Positions 37,801 through 42,845 of a stretch of DNA of 64,000 nucleotides are shown piece after piece. The notes beneath the pieces were generated by a model. The model had not been told where the DNA came from and searched no databases. It worked only from the letters and a program-made list of their open reading frames with translations. Both the position numbers and the translations under genes were made by a program. The stretch comes from Ypsolopha sequella (Eukaryota > Arthropoda > Insecta > Lepidoptera > Ypsolophidae). Position 1 is the stretch's first letter; each line of letters starts with the position of its first letter. Location of the stretch: NCBI GenBank assembly GCA_934047225.1, contig OW203986.1:20277221-20341220 (forward strand), given 5' to 3'.

Positions 37801-40800
37801 CGTTTAGCGATTTTGTAAAATAGCGCGAAATTAAACGTTGGATTGTAAATTTTGTTCAAAACTAGTAGTCACCTCGCTTCGCACCGTTTCCGAATTTATG
37901 ATTATAAGCATAGGTTGCACCCACGGACATAAATATATATGTGTCTGTGGACGCATCTATTTTTGTCATTTTATTGAAATACTTTCTATATTACGTCTGA
38001 ACGTGGGTAGCAGTATGCGCATCTAGCTGAACGTCGTCATTAGCTCTTCATGAAATAACCAGTGGTTTTGTAAAACAGTGACTAAGGCGATATGCGAAAA
38101 AAATACGGATGTTTCTTTTCTGTGTATTTCATAAAATACACGGAAAATTTTAAATAATCTAGAGTTTTGACATTGGAAAACAGGTTTGGATAAATTTTCC
38201 TCGAAAGAAATAATTGTTGAAATTAGGTCTTCAAACACACTTTTTCTCCTCGTTTGACGAATAAGAACCTTAATAATACATAACTCAAACGTATTTTATA
38301 AAGTGTGTTTCAACAATATCTAGAGATTTAATATTTGAAATTTTGCTAGCTATTTTAGTTTTTTTAATAAAAATATAAAACCAACTTTTTTCCCTTTTGC
38401 CCTGAATCCGCCTCTCTGCGCGATTTTTCGCTTGGAGTGACAGTGACAAAAATAAAATTCGCATAGCCTCTTAAGTATGCAATTCAACTTCGACATAAAT
38501 ATAACATTGTTGAATCTGAATCTTGAATCAATTTAATTTTTGTGACCTGCAGCGTCCTTCACAATGCCATTCCAATGTTACTTTTTTACGTAATTTTTCT
38601 ACCTACACAGTCTACTGTTTTTACATACATTGGTCTATCCGGCAGGAATATATCAATAAATCATTGCAATTCACAATTTGCAGTATCTCTAGGTTAATTA
38701 TTTCAGTTTAAGTCACGATACAAAATTATACCCGTTTATAATTTTAAATTTATTCAAATATAATAAAATACCTAATATGATTATATTGTTGCTAGGATTC
38801 TGTCTGTAGTTCCTGAATGTCATATCCGGAACAAAACTTGGCTTCGCCTTGTTGTTACTAACACGGAAATGAACCTTCGTAGGTTTTACTTTTTACTTTA
38901 CTTTAAATTCAACTTGTGACGAATGATTGACGAACGCAAGTTTGTACATGTTTTCCAGGCATGCGAAGGTTGCATTTAAAACGGTTAAGTATTTCCGGAG
39001 AAGCAATACAGAACAACCCGTTAAGTTTCAATGGTATTTGATAGATGGTTGAGCTTTGATTGATATGGAAAAACACTAAAGGTTGTACGCCTAGGAAGTA
39101 TGTAGGTGCGTTTCTAATATGAACAAGTATGGCCGTCATGGACATTTCCCGCTACAAAAAGTTCAATAAAAAAATATGGTAGGTATATGTGATAATATAT
39201 AATATATGCTTTAATTTTAGATAATATACAAATATCGTCACGACATGAATCCCCGAGGTAGTGTCAGAGGTATTTCCAAGTGTGGACTGTGAAATGCAGT
39301 CCACACTCCTACTTACACCCGCGTTTTACCGAAGATTATTACGGCCCAGCCCGGCCATTGTGACTGAATACTTCGAGCACAAATATGGACCTACGGCAGA
39401 CCAAATACAAATTTATCTATAGGATTTGAAAATGCGACCTCCGAATTAATATTCTAATACTCGAACCAGAGGCGTTTTAGGTACTTTCCGTGGACCATTT
39501 CCAAGGATTCCTCGGAGCTCGCGGACTGCAAATTCGATCTATAATATTATAGCCATCTTTATGTTACCTTAATTTTTGGTTTAACCTTGAAAGTTGTTTA
39601 CCTAGTAATAATCTTACATAACATAGCCTTGAAATATGATAAAAAATAGACAAATTCCGACGAAACCGGATATTCCTGGTCGCTAACATATAGGTATACG
39701 TGGTGCAAATTTATGTTACCATTGCATCAGAAAGTAATTAGACGAAATGCTATGTGCTCAAACATTGTATGTATTTATATGGTTATTTGTACAATGTTAA
39801 CAATAGATTATTATATGTACATTCATAAATAAATCATATTCATTCATCGTCTAGAAATGAAAATGTTGCTGAAAGTAATGTTGATGCTAAAGGCTTTTTT
39901 TTAATGATCTGGGCACGGCAGTTTTTGATGGGATCTCTTTTTCTGTCGACCATTTGGCCTTTTAGACTTTACTTTAAGAGGCCCCTAGTAATGGTGGCTA
40001 CAGAAATTCAGCTCGGGACATGGGAATCCTCGATCATATTGTCACTTGGTGCGTACTACGGACCAGTACTTAATCGACAACACTAACCTAACCTGACACT
40101 GACGACTCTGATGGGAAACCCTGATCAAGGTGGAATAAAAGGTGGTGCTATCTAGCAGCCGCAGCTCTCCCATACTTACATAAATTAGAAGCAATACAAT
40201 ACACATATCGCGGCTGCTGGGTGGCGCCACTGTATAATGATCTTTTTTGCAAAATCGGAATAATTTTATTACTATTTTAAGAAAAATCCTGTGTTAATTA
40301 GTATAAATTTTATTTTGCGTTTTTCACAAAAAGCGTCATTGAACCTTGATCCTGACCACTTACTAAGTCCCCAGTATATATTTGGCTATACAAACAGCAG
40401 TGACCTTATATATTACACAACACTTGTATTTCAAATAATATGTCCCTAAACAGGTGTTTCCACCGGGCTTCCGGAGAACCCTCAACTGGATCACAAAGAA
40501 CTACGGTACCAAAGTTCCTATCTACATAACGGAAAATGGACTCTCCGACTTCGGCGGTATCAGGGACTACGCAAGGGTGTCCTATTACAACACCTACCTG
40601 TACCAGATGCTGTTGGCCATGCATGAAGACGGCTGCAACATCCAGGGGTACTTCGCTTGGACGCTGCTCGATGATTTCGAATGGAAAGATGGTTTTGTGT
40701 GAGTATCTCTAACTAACTACTGACTACCAAGATTTTTAATGTAAAATATAGTTCGTTTATTTGTTTCCTTAAAGATCTGCACTACACTAATTACTGAATT

Positions 40801-42209
40801 ACGATGAAATTGAAGCAGTAGGAATATTTCTTTTGGAAATTGGGAGGGAACTGAAATAGCGAGATGACGAAATAGTTATCCAGGAGATAAAGAGCTAATT
40901 TATTTTTAGAGCATATGCCATCGTCTATCTGTTTTGTAAATGTAGAAAATTGTAATTTGCAATTATGTGATTAATTAATTAAACAATTGATTTCCATGAT
41001 GACTCTTTTCCGTTTGAATACAATTAATCAGTTCTGACTCAATTTGCTATCAATGAATATCAAGTCTCAATAAATATTTACGCGGGCTCCGAGAAAATTT
41101 ATAAATGTAGGCTTAGTTATTTAGAATACTTACTAGCCTTGATCTAAATTTTAATAAACAATACATTTACATTACACTGATTTGAAATTTGTTTCCTTGG
41201 AACTTTGTTATATAAAATCTGGCAGAATCGATAACATGTTAAAGGAATGTACGACTGGTTTTCTTTAAAGTTATTCATCTTTTGATTAATTTCTATGCGA
41301 ATATTTTTTGATTTTTTTTCGTTTTTTCGCTTAAACTTATATTCTGTACTTACTGAACCAAAACGTTTCTGTACTGTATTAAGATTGTGTAATTAACTAA
41401 TTAAATTCATCAACGCAAGCTATAGATTCTATTTATTTATTTATTGATCGATGCTCATCGTGAGTCACGATGTTTACATGCTATCATAATTGAACTAAAA
41501 ACACGACGTTAATATCTTGAGAAGTCGGTTTTAATTGTACATAAATTACCAGCCGAGATTAAATAACCCCTTTACAATCATTCATTGATCTCGTCCTTAT
41601 TATGCGACTGGTGGTAACAATGCCGGCGCATTTTTATGATGTTTGATCTAATCATAATATATACAAAGAATAGGATAACTCAGTAATTGAATTACAAATA
41701 CAAGAATTTACAGTCGTTTACGCAGCATGAAATCGTTTACATAACATCAATTATGATACAGATGTTCTACCTCACGAAGTCCGTTTAGCCATAGTTTTAC
41801 TATGGTTTAGCTATGGTTGGTTCTAATGTGCCGGGAGAGGTACAAAACGCGCAACACACAGAAAACGCACTTACCAAACGTGTACCAAACACGTCAGTAC
41901 TACAACTATAGCAAAACGTACTTCGTGAGATGGAACATCTGTATACATTATTTATGGAAAACTACAAATAGTCCTTTTTTACAAGTACTTTGGGCTTTTG
42001 TTGTTGAAACACTTTTGTTTGAATATGAACATCGAATTTGTCTTTCCATCAGGTCTAAATTCGGGTTGTACCACGTGGACTTCAACTCGACAGACAAGAA
42101 ACGCACCCCGAAGCTATCAGCCATCAACTATCGCGAGATCGTGCGTACACGCACTATAAACTTTGACTTCATCACGCCGCCAAAAGGTCCTTCTGCTAAC
42201 CATGTTTGA
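7830..42209 (+). CDS. Secreted family-1 glycoside hydrolase, beta-glucosidase type (ten coding exons)
   Basis: Splicing ten exons (listed separately) gives 1569 bases: 522 residues plus TGA, with every junction in phase. Family-1 hydrolases remove a terminal beta-linked sugar by a two-glutamate retaining mechanism. Residues 1-25 or so form a signal peptide ([17 protein letters not shown], then LLCA), so the enzyme should be secreted, probably to the gut lumen as in other moths; there is no membrane or anchor segment at the C-terminus. [14 protein letters not shown] (44-57) carries glycone-binding Gln54, and HW is at 157-158. The acid/base is Glu202 in TMNEP, Asn345 and Tyr347 are in NHY, and the nucleophile is Glu416 in ITENG. 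DDFEW supplies Glu465 and Trp466. Potential N-glycosylation sites are Asn123, Asn148 and Asn482. The length is normal for insect members. Glu in NEP argues against a plant-type myrosinase, which has Gln there. The substrate cannot be read from the sequence. Introns total about 33 kb. Automated pipelines may name it myrosinase-like or lactase-phlorizin-hydrolase-like. Confidence 0.93.
8383..8611. mobile_element. GGTGAC-ended MITE, in copy A intron 1
   Basis: Inverted ends: GGTGAC...AAATTCATACTGAAGACTCG at the left, and a matching CAAGCCTCTGGTATGAATTT...GTCACC at the right. The duplicate lies at 53908-54153. Other copies: 30281-30548, 32403-32655, and half copies at 21743-21815 and 40333-40414. 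Full copies near TATA-rich flanks suggest a short A/T target. Non-coding. Confidence 0.75.
9013..9240. repeat. Dispersed repeat fragment (CCGGCCAAGTGCGAG type)
   Basis: It starts AAAAAACCGGCCAAGTGCGA and includes GGGTTCCGTACATATGGCC and CATAATCACATTTATGTTGC. The duplicate is at about 55665-55890. It is a divergent member of the same dispersed family as 7142, with a different internal body. Confidence 0.7.
9560..10400. repeat. Dispersed repeat with a large inverted repeat (arms about 170 bp)
   Basis: The left part (ATTCAAATAGTTTATTTTGC onward, then AACCGCCCGAACCCATACCGG) recurs at 56225-56930 and, split by a Helitron, at 14590-14692 plus 17051-17330. From about 9999 to 10168 and 10222 to 10395 lie two long complementary arms containing TTGGTTAAAGTAGATATAAG and GTTACACCTTTCTGTTACAC. 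The inner hairpin ends with GAAGAGCTTATTCAGTCAAT. Copy B keeps only the right arm, so either B lost the left arm and loop or A gained them. No coding sequence. Confidence 0.8.
10972..11095. mobile_element. Short hairpin element in intron 1
   Basis: Inverted arms start TTTAATTTTAGTTTTAGTGC and end with its complement (near GGAAACTAAAATTAAACCC), about 50 bp each. The same hairpin is present in duplication copy B at about 62340-62462, so it predates the duplication. Superfamily unknown. Confidence 0.65.
11468..11700. mobile_element. Insertion present only in copy A, with AGCGAAGCGG core
   Basis: Copy B runs straight from GATACACTCAT to AAGGTTGCCAAC, whereas copy A has about 230-240 extra bases here. 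The insert contains ATGTCGTGGGCAGATCGTAG and the core GGGAGCCGAGCGAAGCGGAG, shared with 13135-13350 and 19430-19560. It is therefore a mobile element, inserted in A after the duplication or lost from B. Confidence 0.65.
12571..12918. other. End of intron 1, no gene recognised
   Basis: AT-rich sequence ending in a normal acceptor (TATTTCCCATTCAG) for exon 2 at 12919. It contains an ATG-initiated frame with donor GTAAGT (12588-12634) that I considered as an alternative first exon and rejected in favour of 7830. Confidence 0.6.
12919..13052 (+). CDS. GH1 exon 2: end of signal peptide and start of mature enzyme
   Basis: Encodes residues 18-62. [10 protein letters not shown] closes the signal peptide, followed by [20 protein letters not shown], the N-terminal GH1 signature with glycone-binding Gln54. 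Acceptor CATTCAG, donor GTCAGT. The split codon G|GC joins to exon 3 as Gly63, giving NEDGKGES, the usual family sequence at this place. Confidence 0.95.
13135..13350. mobile_element. MITE with ATGTCGTG...CACGACAT ends and GC-rich core
   Basis: The left end ATGTCGTGGCCATATCGTAG continues through ATTGACCATTTCATGATCTG, and the right end is its complement over about 46 bp with one or two changes. The core is GC-rich (CTCCGCTCCGCTTCGCTCGG). Cores of the same kind appear at 11640-11700, 12105-12150, 19430-19560 and 63575-63600. Diverged versions of the end sequence lie at 11345-11412, 12140-12205, 63040-63105 and 63610-63670. Inserted in intron 2, 80 bp after exon 2. Confidence 0.8.
13580..13800. 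mobile_element. MITE with TTGCCAACTGGACTGG ends, copy 1
   Basis: Ends are TTTTAGTTGCCAACTGGACT and the complementary AGTCCAGTTGGCAACCAAAA, and the interior includes GTTCGTAAATAGTTCAA. Three other copies lie at 27850-28070, 33615-33838 and 62625-62846. About 220 bp, non-coding. Confidence 0.85.
13801..14439. other. Intron 2 stretch, nothing recognised
   Basis: AT-rich unique-looking sequence without exon, hairpin or known repeat that I can identify. Confidence 0.5.
14440..14692. repeat. Left part of a nested repeat split by a Helitron
   Basis: 14440-14585 resembles one half of the hairpin seen at 10120-10265 (GCTTATTTAGTCAATGGTAT and TGAAACAGTTAT). It is followed by ATTCAAATAGTTTATTTTGC and ATTTAATCTAATAAAGAAAA, the start of the repeat at 9560 and 56225. 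The sequence resumes at 17051 after the Helitron. Confidence 0.75.
15132..15873. repeat. Long-form dispersed repeat, copy with inverted ends
   Basis: It begins AAAACGGTCAAGTGCGAGTC and ends with the complement (GACTTGCGAATC-type reading on the other strand; plus strand CTGATTCGCACTTGACCGG), so this copy has matching inverted ends of about 25 bp. The interior is A/T rich with two TTTCAAGAAATC/TTTCGATAAATC sub-repeats. It lies inside the Helitron at 14693. Confidence 0.75.
16078..16345. repeat. Dispersed repeat (CAGCCTGTGTTCG...CCACTTCAACTTACTGAT)
   Basis: CCATCAGCCTGTGTTCGTTT followed by ACTGCTGGAAATAGGCC and ending CCACTTCAACTTACTGATTC. I recall this as a common lepidopteran repeat in which CACTGCTGGACATAGGCC is characteristic. 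A reversed fragment of the same motif lies at about 17825-17875 (GGCCCAGCAGTGGACGAAGA). Confidence 0.6.
17051..17330. repeat. Right part of the repeat split by the Helitron
   Basis: TATGTAATAAAATAATAAAT resumes the element interrupted at 14692. It continues with CCGCCCGAACCCACACCGGA and GGTTCAATGATC as at 9700-9760 and 56440-56830, then a hairpin half (GTTGTTCTATACCATTGACT). This proves the order: hairpin element, then this repeat, then the Helitron. Confidence 0.8.
17952..18168 (-). mobile_element. Short Helitron-type element, reversed
   Basis: Reads CTAGCTTTTGCCCACAGCTT at the left and ends AGCATTTATAATAGGGG; on the minus strand this is a Helitron-type start (ATTATAAATGC) and an AAAAGCTAG end. 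About 220 bp, non-coding, in intron 2. The internal AACCAACAAACC run is a simple repeat. Confidence 0.7.
18739..18907 (+). CDS. GH1 exon 3
   Basis: Encodes residues 63-119: [20 protein letters not shown] onward, then [20 protein letters not shown] and [10 protein letters not shown]. This covers the conserved DSYHRYKEDV region and the YRFSISW strand of the barrel. Acceptor ACTTCCAG, donor GTGACT. The codon AG|G joins to exon 4 as Arg119. It opens without an ATG. Confidence 0.95.
18908..19925. other. GH1 intron 3
   Basis: 1018 bp. The only repeat I recognise is at about 19430-19560 (TTAGGTTTACATGTAA and GGAGCCGAGCAAAGCGGAGC), a fragment of the element at 13135. The rest is unremarkable. Confidence 0.7.
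19926..20196 (+). CDS. GH1 exon 4: acid/base catalytic glutamate
   Basis: Encodes the last base of Arg119 and residues 120-209. It starts [18 protein letters not shown], includes [13 protein letters not shown] (His157, Trp158) and ends [14 protein letters not shown] with the acid/base Glu202. Acceptor TTTACCCAG, donor GTGAGT in phase 0. Asn123 (NGT) and Asn148 (NIT) are potential glycosylation sites. Confidence 0.96.
20356..20540. repeat. Short-form dispersed repeat fragment
   Basis: TGGGTTCCGTACCCGATGGG, then GTCTGTCTGTCTGTCCGTCC. This is the reversed 3' portion of the family at 7142. It begins 160 bp after exon 4. Confidence 0.7.
20541..21088. other. Intron 4 stretch, nothing recognised
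   Basis: AT-rich, without an exon or repeat I can identify. Confidence 0.5.
21097..21523. mobile_element. Non-autonomous hAT element, TAGGGTTG ends
   Basis: 427 bp with ends TAGGGTTGTCAAC and TTGGCAACCCTA. The flanking 8-bp direct repeats GTTGTAAA are identical (21089-21096 and 21524-21531) and fit the hAT target preference (T at position 2, A at position 7). No transposase frame. Confidence 0.87.
21743..21815. mobile_element. GGTGAC MITE, left half
   Basis: TACAAGGTGACTTTGCATGA, then CATACTGGAGACTCGGTAAG and GGTCAGGACCAAGGTTCAA. Only the left arm of the family listed at 8383 is clear. Confidence 0.65.
22418..23240. repeat. Long-form dispersed repeat, reversed copy
   Basis: Starts AAAACCGGCCAAGTGCGAGT and ends GGTACTACGGAACCCTAAAA, with two internal A/T-rich sub-repeats each containing TTTTTCGGTC.ACCAGTTT and GGAGATAAGGGG. 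Same family as 5436, opposite orientation. Located in intron 4. Confidence 0.82.
23341..23861. mobile_element. Non-autonomous hAT element, CAGTGGCGTAGCTA ends
   Basis: 521 bp. Ends CAGTGGCGTAGCTATCAT and CTAGCTACGCCACTG are inverted, and the flanking 8-bp direct repeats CGTGCAGA are identical (23333-23340, 23862-23869). The interior includes GGGCCCCGGAGCTCAGGGGG near the left end, and no transposase. CAGTGGCGTAGC ends are, from memory, common in insect hAT MITEs. Confidence 0.9.
23991..24638. mobile_element. Non-autonomous hAT-like element with a nested MITE
   Basis: Ends TAGGGCTGCCATATTTTG and GGATGGTAGCCCTA are inverted. The flanks AGCATAGC (23983-23990) and TGCATAGC (24639-24646) match at 7 of 8 bases, as an aged 8-bp target duplication. 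Inner ends carry inverted ATCGGGAC motifs. A separate element (24103-24314) lies inside. Confidence 0.8.
24103..24314. mobile_element. MITE with AAGTTGYGGAAG ends, copy 1
   Basis: GTTAAGATTAAGTTGTGGAA...TCGGAAACTGGCGATAGTTC at the left and TTTCTGGCTTCCGCAACTTC...ATCTTAACACC at the right. A second copy is at 28148-28401. It is inserted inside the hAT-like element at 23991, so it is the younger of the two. Confidence 0.8.
24680..25609. other. Intron 4 stretch with one direct repeat
   Basis: AT-rich sequence with runs of TTATTGGTT. The segment 24883-24990 (GGAGAATGTGTGGTTGACTA, then CGCGAAACGTTGCTCAGCGT) is repeated at 26413-26517 in direct orientation, about 1.5 kb downstream. No exon seen. 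Confidence 0.6.
25610..25909 (-). repeat. Short-form dispersed repeat, reversed
   Basis: TTTTAGGGTGCCGTACCCAA at the left and GAGTCCGACTCGCACTTGGC then CGG at the right. It is the reverse of the family at 7142, with the same CCAGGCTGTATCTCATGAAC segment. Confidence 0.85.
25910..26671. other. Intron 4 stretch, no exon
   Basis: Includes the direct repeat unit 26413-26517 (see 24680) and otherwise nothing recognised. Confidence 0.5.
26672..27016 (-). mobile_element. tRNA-derived SINE, reversed
   Basis: The right end reads CCGAGGATCGAATCTAGATC, CTCAAGATTGAGAGGCCAGC and GAGCTACCGCTGC. On the minus strand this gives a tRNA-like head with GGTAGCTCA (A box) and ATTCGATCC (B box). The body includes CAAGACATGAATCCCCGAAG and CGACGATTATTACGTCCCA. 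Related copies: 32262-32400 (head) and 39225-39430 (body). Confidence 0.75.
27017..27849. other. Intron 4 stretch, nothing recognised
   Basis: Mixed AT-rich sequence without supported exon or clear repeat. Confidence 0.45.
27850..28070. mobile_element. MITE with TTGCCAACTGGACTGG ends, copy 2
   Basis: CTATTTGCCAACTGGACTAG at the left and CCAGTCCAGTTGGCAACCTA at the right; interior GACGTCACAGTTCGTAAATA. Same family as 13580. Confidence 0.85.
28148..28401. mobile_element. MITE with AAGTTGCGGAAG ends, copy 2
   Basis: GTTGAAGTTGCGGTAGCCGG at the left and CCGGCTTCCGCAACTTGCGT at the right. Same family as 24103. It ends about 75 bp before exon 5. Confidence 0.8.
28477..28612 (+). CDS. GH1 exon 5
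   Basis: Encodes residues 210-254 and the first base of Gly255. Contains [20 protein letters not shown] then [20 protein letters not shown], the conserved helix after the NEP strand. Acceptor GTCACCCAG, donor GTGAGC, phase 1 into exon 6. Confidence 0.96.
28613..29637. other. GH1 intron 5
   Basis: 1025 bp. Contains two short direct repeats at about 29391-29478, each with a GTGTACG motif followed by a GACGTTTTC end. No exon or recognised mobile element. Confidence 0.6.
29638..29735 (+). CDS. GH1 exon 6
   Basis: Completes Gly255 and encodes residues 256-287: [13 protein letters not shown] then [22 protein letters not shown]...WAEP corresponds to the family's GxVGITLNSxWxEP strand. Acceptor CATCAG, donor GTAAGT, phase 0. 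Confidence 0.95.
30131..30268. mobile_element. Hairpin MITE, GATTCGGC-ended family, copy 2
   Basis: GGTGTCGATTCGGCGCAACA at the left and GTGTTGCGCCGAATCGGTGT at the right, with near-complementary arms containing TTTGTCTTTTCGATACAG. Same family as 2387. Confidence 0.85.
30281..30548. mobile_element. GGTGAC MITE, full copy
   Basis: ACAAGGTGACTTTTTGATCA at the left and AATTCACCTTGTATA at the right; inner arms carry ACTAGAGGCTCGGTAAGTGA and its partner ACTTACCAAGGCTCAAGTAT. A TATA sequence lies on both sides. Confidence 0.85.
30793..30954. mobile_element. Hairpin MITE, GATTCGGC-ended family, copy 3
   Basis: GGTACCGATTCGGTGAAGCA at the left and ATGCCGAATCGATACC at the right; arms of about 75 bp stay complementary through TTGACAGGACTAAACTTA. 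Confidence 0.85.
31204..31335 (+). CDS. GH1 exon 7
   Basis: Encodes residues 288-331: [20 protein letters not shown] then [18 protein letters not shown]. It matches the family's W.AHPIF..GDYP......I region and the SRLP.FT..E loop. Acceptor CCTTTGCAG, donor GTAAGT, phase 0 on both sides. Confidence 0.96.
31352..31700. repeat. Dispersed repeat in intron 7
   Basis: Starts AGGGTTCCGTACCGTAAGGG, includes GGTGCGACTCCGTTGTCC, and continues with sequence resembling 5010-5330. Non-coding. Confidence 0.65.
31763..31936 (+). CDS. GH1 exon 8
   Basis: Encodes residues 332-389: [20 protein letters not shown] to [18 protein letters not shown] carries Asn345 and Tyr347, conserved active-site neighbours of the nucleophile in GH1. 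Acceptor TTACGTTAG, donor GTGAGA, phase 0. Confidence 0.96.
32262..32400 (+). mobile_element. tRNA-derived SINE, head and short tail
   Basis: GCGGTGGTAGCTCAGACGGT, AGAACGCCGGCCTCTCAATC, CAGGTTCGATCACCG. The A box (TAGCTCAGACGG) is good, and the B box (GGTTCGATCAC) is slightly off. The tail carries no CCA-type tRNA acceptor pairing that I can fold, so this is a SINE rather than a tRNA gene. Related copies at 26672 and 39225. Confidence 0.75.
32403..32655. mobile_element. GGTGAC MITE, full copy next to a SINE
   Basis: AAAGTGGCTTTTGTTGATAT with ATACTGTAGACTCGGTAAGT at the left; AACCGAGTCTCCAGTATAAA and AAAAGTCACCTTATAT at the right. Directly abuts the SINE at 32262. Confidence 0.8.
32656..33614. 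other. Intron 8 stretch, nothing firm
   Basis: Mixed sequence with no exon. 33240-33430 shows weak internal symmetry that I could not resolve into a defined element. Confidence 0.45.
33615..33838. mobile_element. MITE with TTGCCAACTGGACTGG ends, copy 3
   Basis: TAACTTTAGTTGCCAACTGG at the left and CAGTCCAGTTGGTAACAAAA at the right. Same family as 13580. Confidence 0.85.
33880..34092. mobile_element. Inverted repeat, arms about 60 bp
   Basis: CTCTTCTACTTGTCCACAGA onward at 33895-33945 is complementary to 34030-34090 (TCTGTGGACAAGTAGAAGAG). Probably a further hairpin MITE; single copy in this window. Confidence 0.7.
34388..35190. repeat. Possible element with CGACTTCAAA / AAGTCGGTT ends
   Basis: Bounded at the left by ACACCGACTTCAAAGC and at the right by TTTTTTAAGTCGGTTAAAAA, the same end motifs as the element at 54540-55637. 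The interior holds a different hairpin (34571-34932). Boundaries are tentative. Confidence 0.45.
34571..34932. mobile_element. Hairpin MITE with GCAGCCGGATTGT ends, full copy
   Basis: GATTTCGCAGCCGGATTGTA at the left and CACAACTTGGCTGCAAAAC at the right. Long arms include CTATGTATTGTGTATGCTGC and AAAGTTTTCATTGGTTTCTG, with the complement around 34785-34840. Other copies: 42846-43452 (split by an insert) and a half copy at 50968-51150. Confidence 0.8.
35488..35830. mobile_element. Hairpin element, arms about 150 bp
   Basis: CTGCGGAGCAATCCTAGTTC at the left and GAACTAAGCTTGCTTCGCAG at the right, with further pairing through ATTTATTCCGATTGCATTAC and GAACATCTAGGTTCTC. The right half recurs in part at 51210-51300. 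Non-coding. Confidence 0.75.
36660..37091. repeat. Three head-to-tail hairpin units of exactly 144 bp
   Basis: Units 36660-36803, 36804-36947 and 36948-37091 each start AGGTCCTCTAAAAAGGCCG and end CGGCCTTTTTAGATCCCC or a close variant. Within each unit the first and last about 45 bases are complementary (AAAAAGGCCG...ATGAATCATA against TATGATTCA...CGGCCTTTTT), so each can fold into a stem-loop. Substitutions differ between units but no indel is seen. Confidence 0.92.
37092..38090. other. Intron 8 stretch, nothing recognised
   Basis: Mixed composition with no exon or repeat that I can identify. Confidence 0.45.
38091..38482. repeat. Diverged third copy of sequence upstream of GH1
   Basis: GTTTCTTTTCTGTGTATTTC, GGTTTGGATAAATTTTCCTC, TCTTCAAACACACTTTTTCT and ATAGCCTCTTAA follow the same order as in 6730-7093 and 52280-52650. 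It is clearly older than the A/B duplication. It is not followed by an exon 1-like sequence, so it is either a dispersed repeat or a relic of an older copy. Confidence 0.75.
39225..39430. mobile_element. SINE body fragment
   Basis: CGTCACGACATGAATCCCCG, GTGTCAGAGG and GAAGATTATTACGGCCCAGC match the body of the SINE at 26672. The tRNA-like head is missing. Confidence 0.65.
39431..40332. other. Intron 8 stretch, nothing firm
   Basis: No exon. AGCAGCCGCAG near 40155 and CGCGGCTGCTG near 40210 could be ends of a small inverted-repeat element. Confidence 0.4.
40333..40414. mobile_element. GGTGAC MITE, right half
   Basis: ACCACTTACTAAGTCCCCAG and AGCAGTGACCTTATATA. Right arm of the family at 8383, ending 40 bp before exon 9. 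Confidence 0.65.
40454..40698 (+). CDS. GH1 exon 9: catalytic nucleophile
   Basis: Encodes residues 390-470 and two bases of Val471. [16 protein letters not shown] leads to [11 protein letters not shown] with nucleophile Glu416. [17 protein letters not shown] carries Trp458, Glu465 and Trp466, which bind the glycone in GH1. Acceptor CTAAACAG, donor GTGAGT. Confidence 0.97.
40699..42052. other. GH1 intron 9
   Basis: 1354 bp, AT-rich, with no repeat that I recognise. Confidence 0.7.
42053..42209 (+). CDS. GH1 exon 10: C-terminus and stop
   Basis: Completes Val471 and encodes residues 472-522 ([20 protein letters not shown] to PSANHV), then [12 protein letters not shown] followed by KRTPKLSA is the usual GH1 ending. 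Acceptor TTTCCATCAG. No hydrophobic tail or retention signal, as expected for a secreted enzyme. Confidence 0.96.
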
Positions 42210-42845
42210 TTCAAATATTCGATGGTCTAATGATGTACATATTGTATAAAGTTTAGGAAGTTTTTATTAAAAAGTATTATTTAAGTCTTACTATTTTGTT
42301 TCTTTTATTGGTGCTTCAATCGTCTTCTATCATCATAATCAATATCACCATTTAAGATTTCAGACGTTATTGTTTTCGTAAATTCTAGAGTTTTTTTTAT
42401 TCTCCCTCATCTTTCTTTTAGTATACGTTTGTGACTTTTACTCCAAGATAATGTTTATCTTGAGAAAACTTGTACTATTTTCATTGTAGAGATTACGGTT
42501 AAATTATATCTCTACAAGACACCAGCATAATCGTTTACAAATATGGAGTTTAAACTGCAGGCGAATGTACGTACATACAATAATAATCAATTTTATTCAG
42601 TAAATGGTGTGTCTAAGCGTATCAGTAAATGTGCGCGTTCAGTTTCAAACTAATTGACATAAAATCCATCACACATCACTCATATGACTGTATTTTATCG
42701 TGGTGTATATGATGGTCATATCATGCATGAAGTACAACTACAGACTTTTGTTGTTGTTTATACTGTTGATTGTTGGTACTTGGTGGTACTTGGAATACAT
42801 TATGAACAGAAAATCACTTATCCCACAAATATATTTAGAATTTCC
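42210..42845. other. 3' untranslated and intergenic stretch
   Basis: No further coding sequence seen. Confidence 0.5.
42266..42271 (+). terminator. Candidate polyadenylation signal
   Basis: ATTAAA 57 bases after the GH1 stop codon, followed by T-rich sequence (ATTTTGTTTCTTTTATTGG). Plausible 3' end of the transcript; other AT-rich hexamers nearby could serve. Confidence 0.4.

Noticed and set aside
41817..42052. In-frame extension upstream of GH1 exon 10
   Set aside because: The open frame continues through the acceptor by chance; TTTCCATCAG gives the exact phase for exon 9, and the extension has no GH1 similarity.
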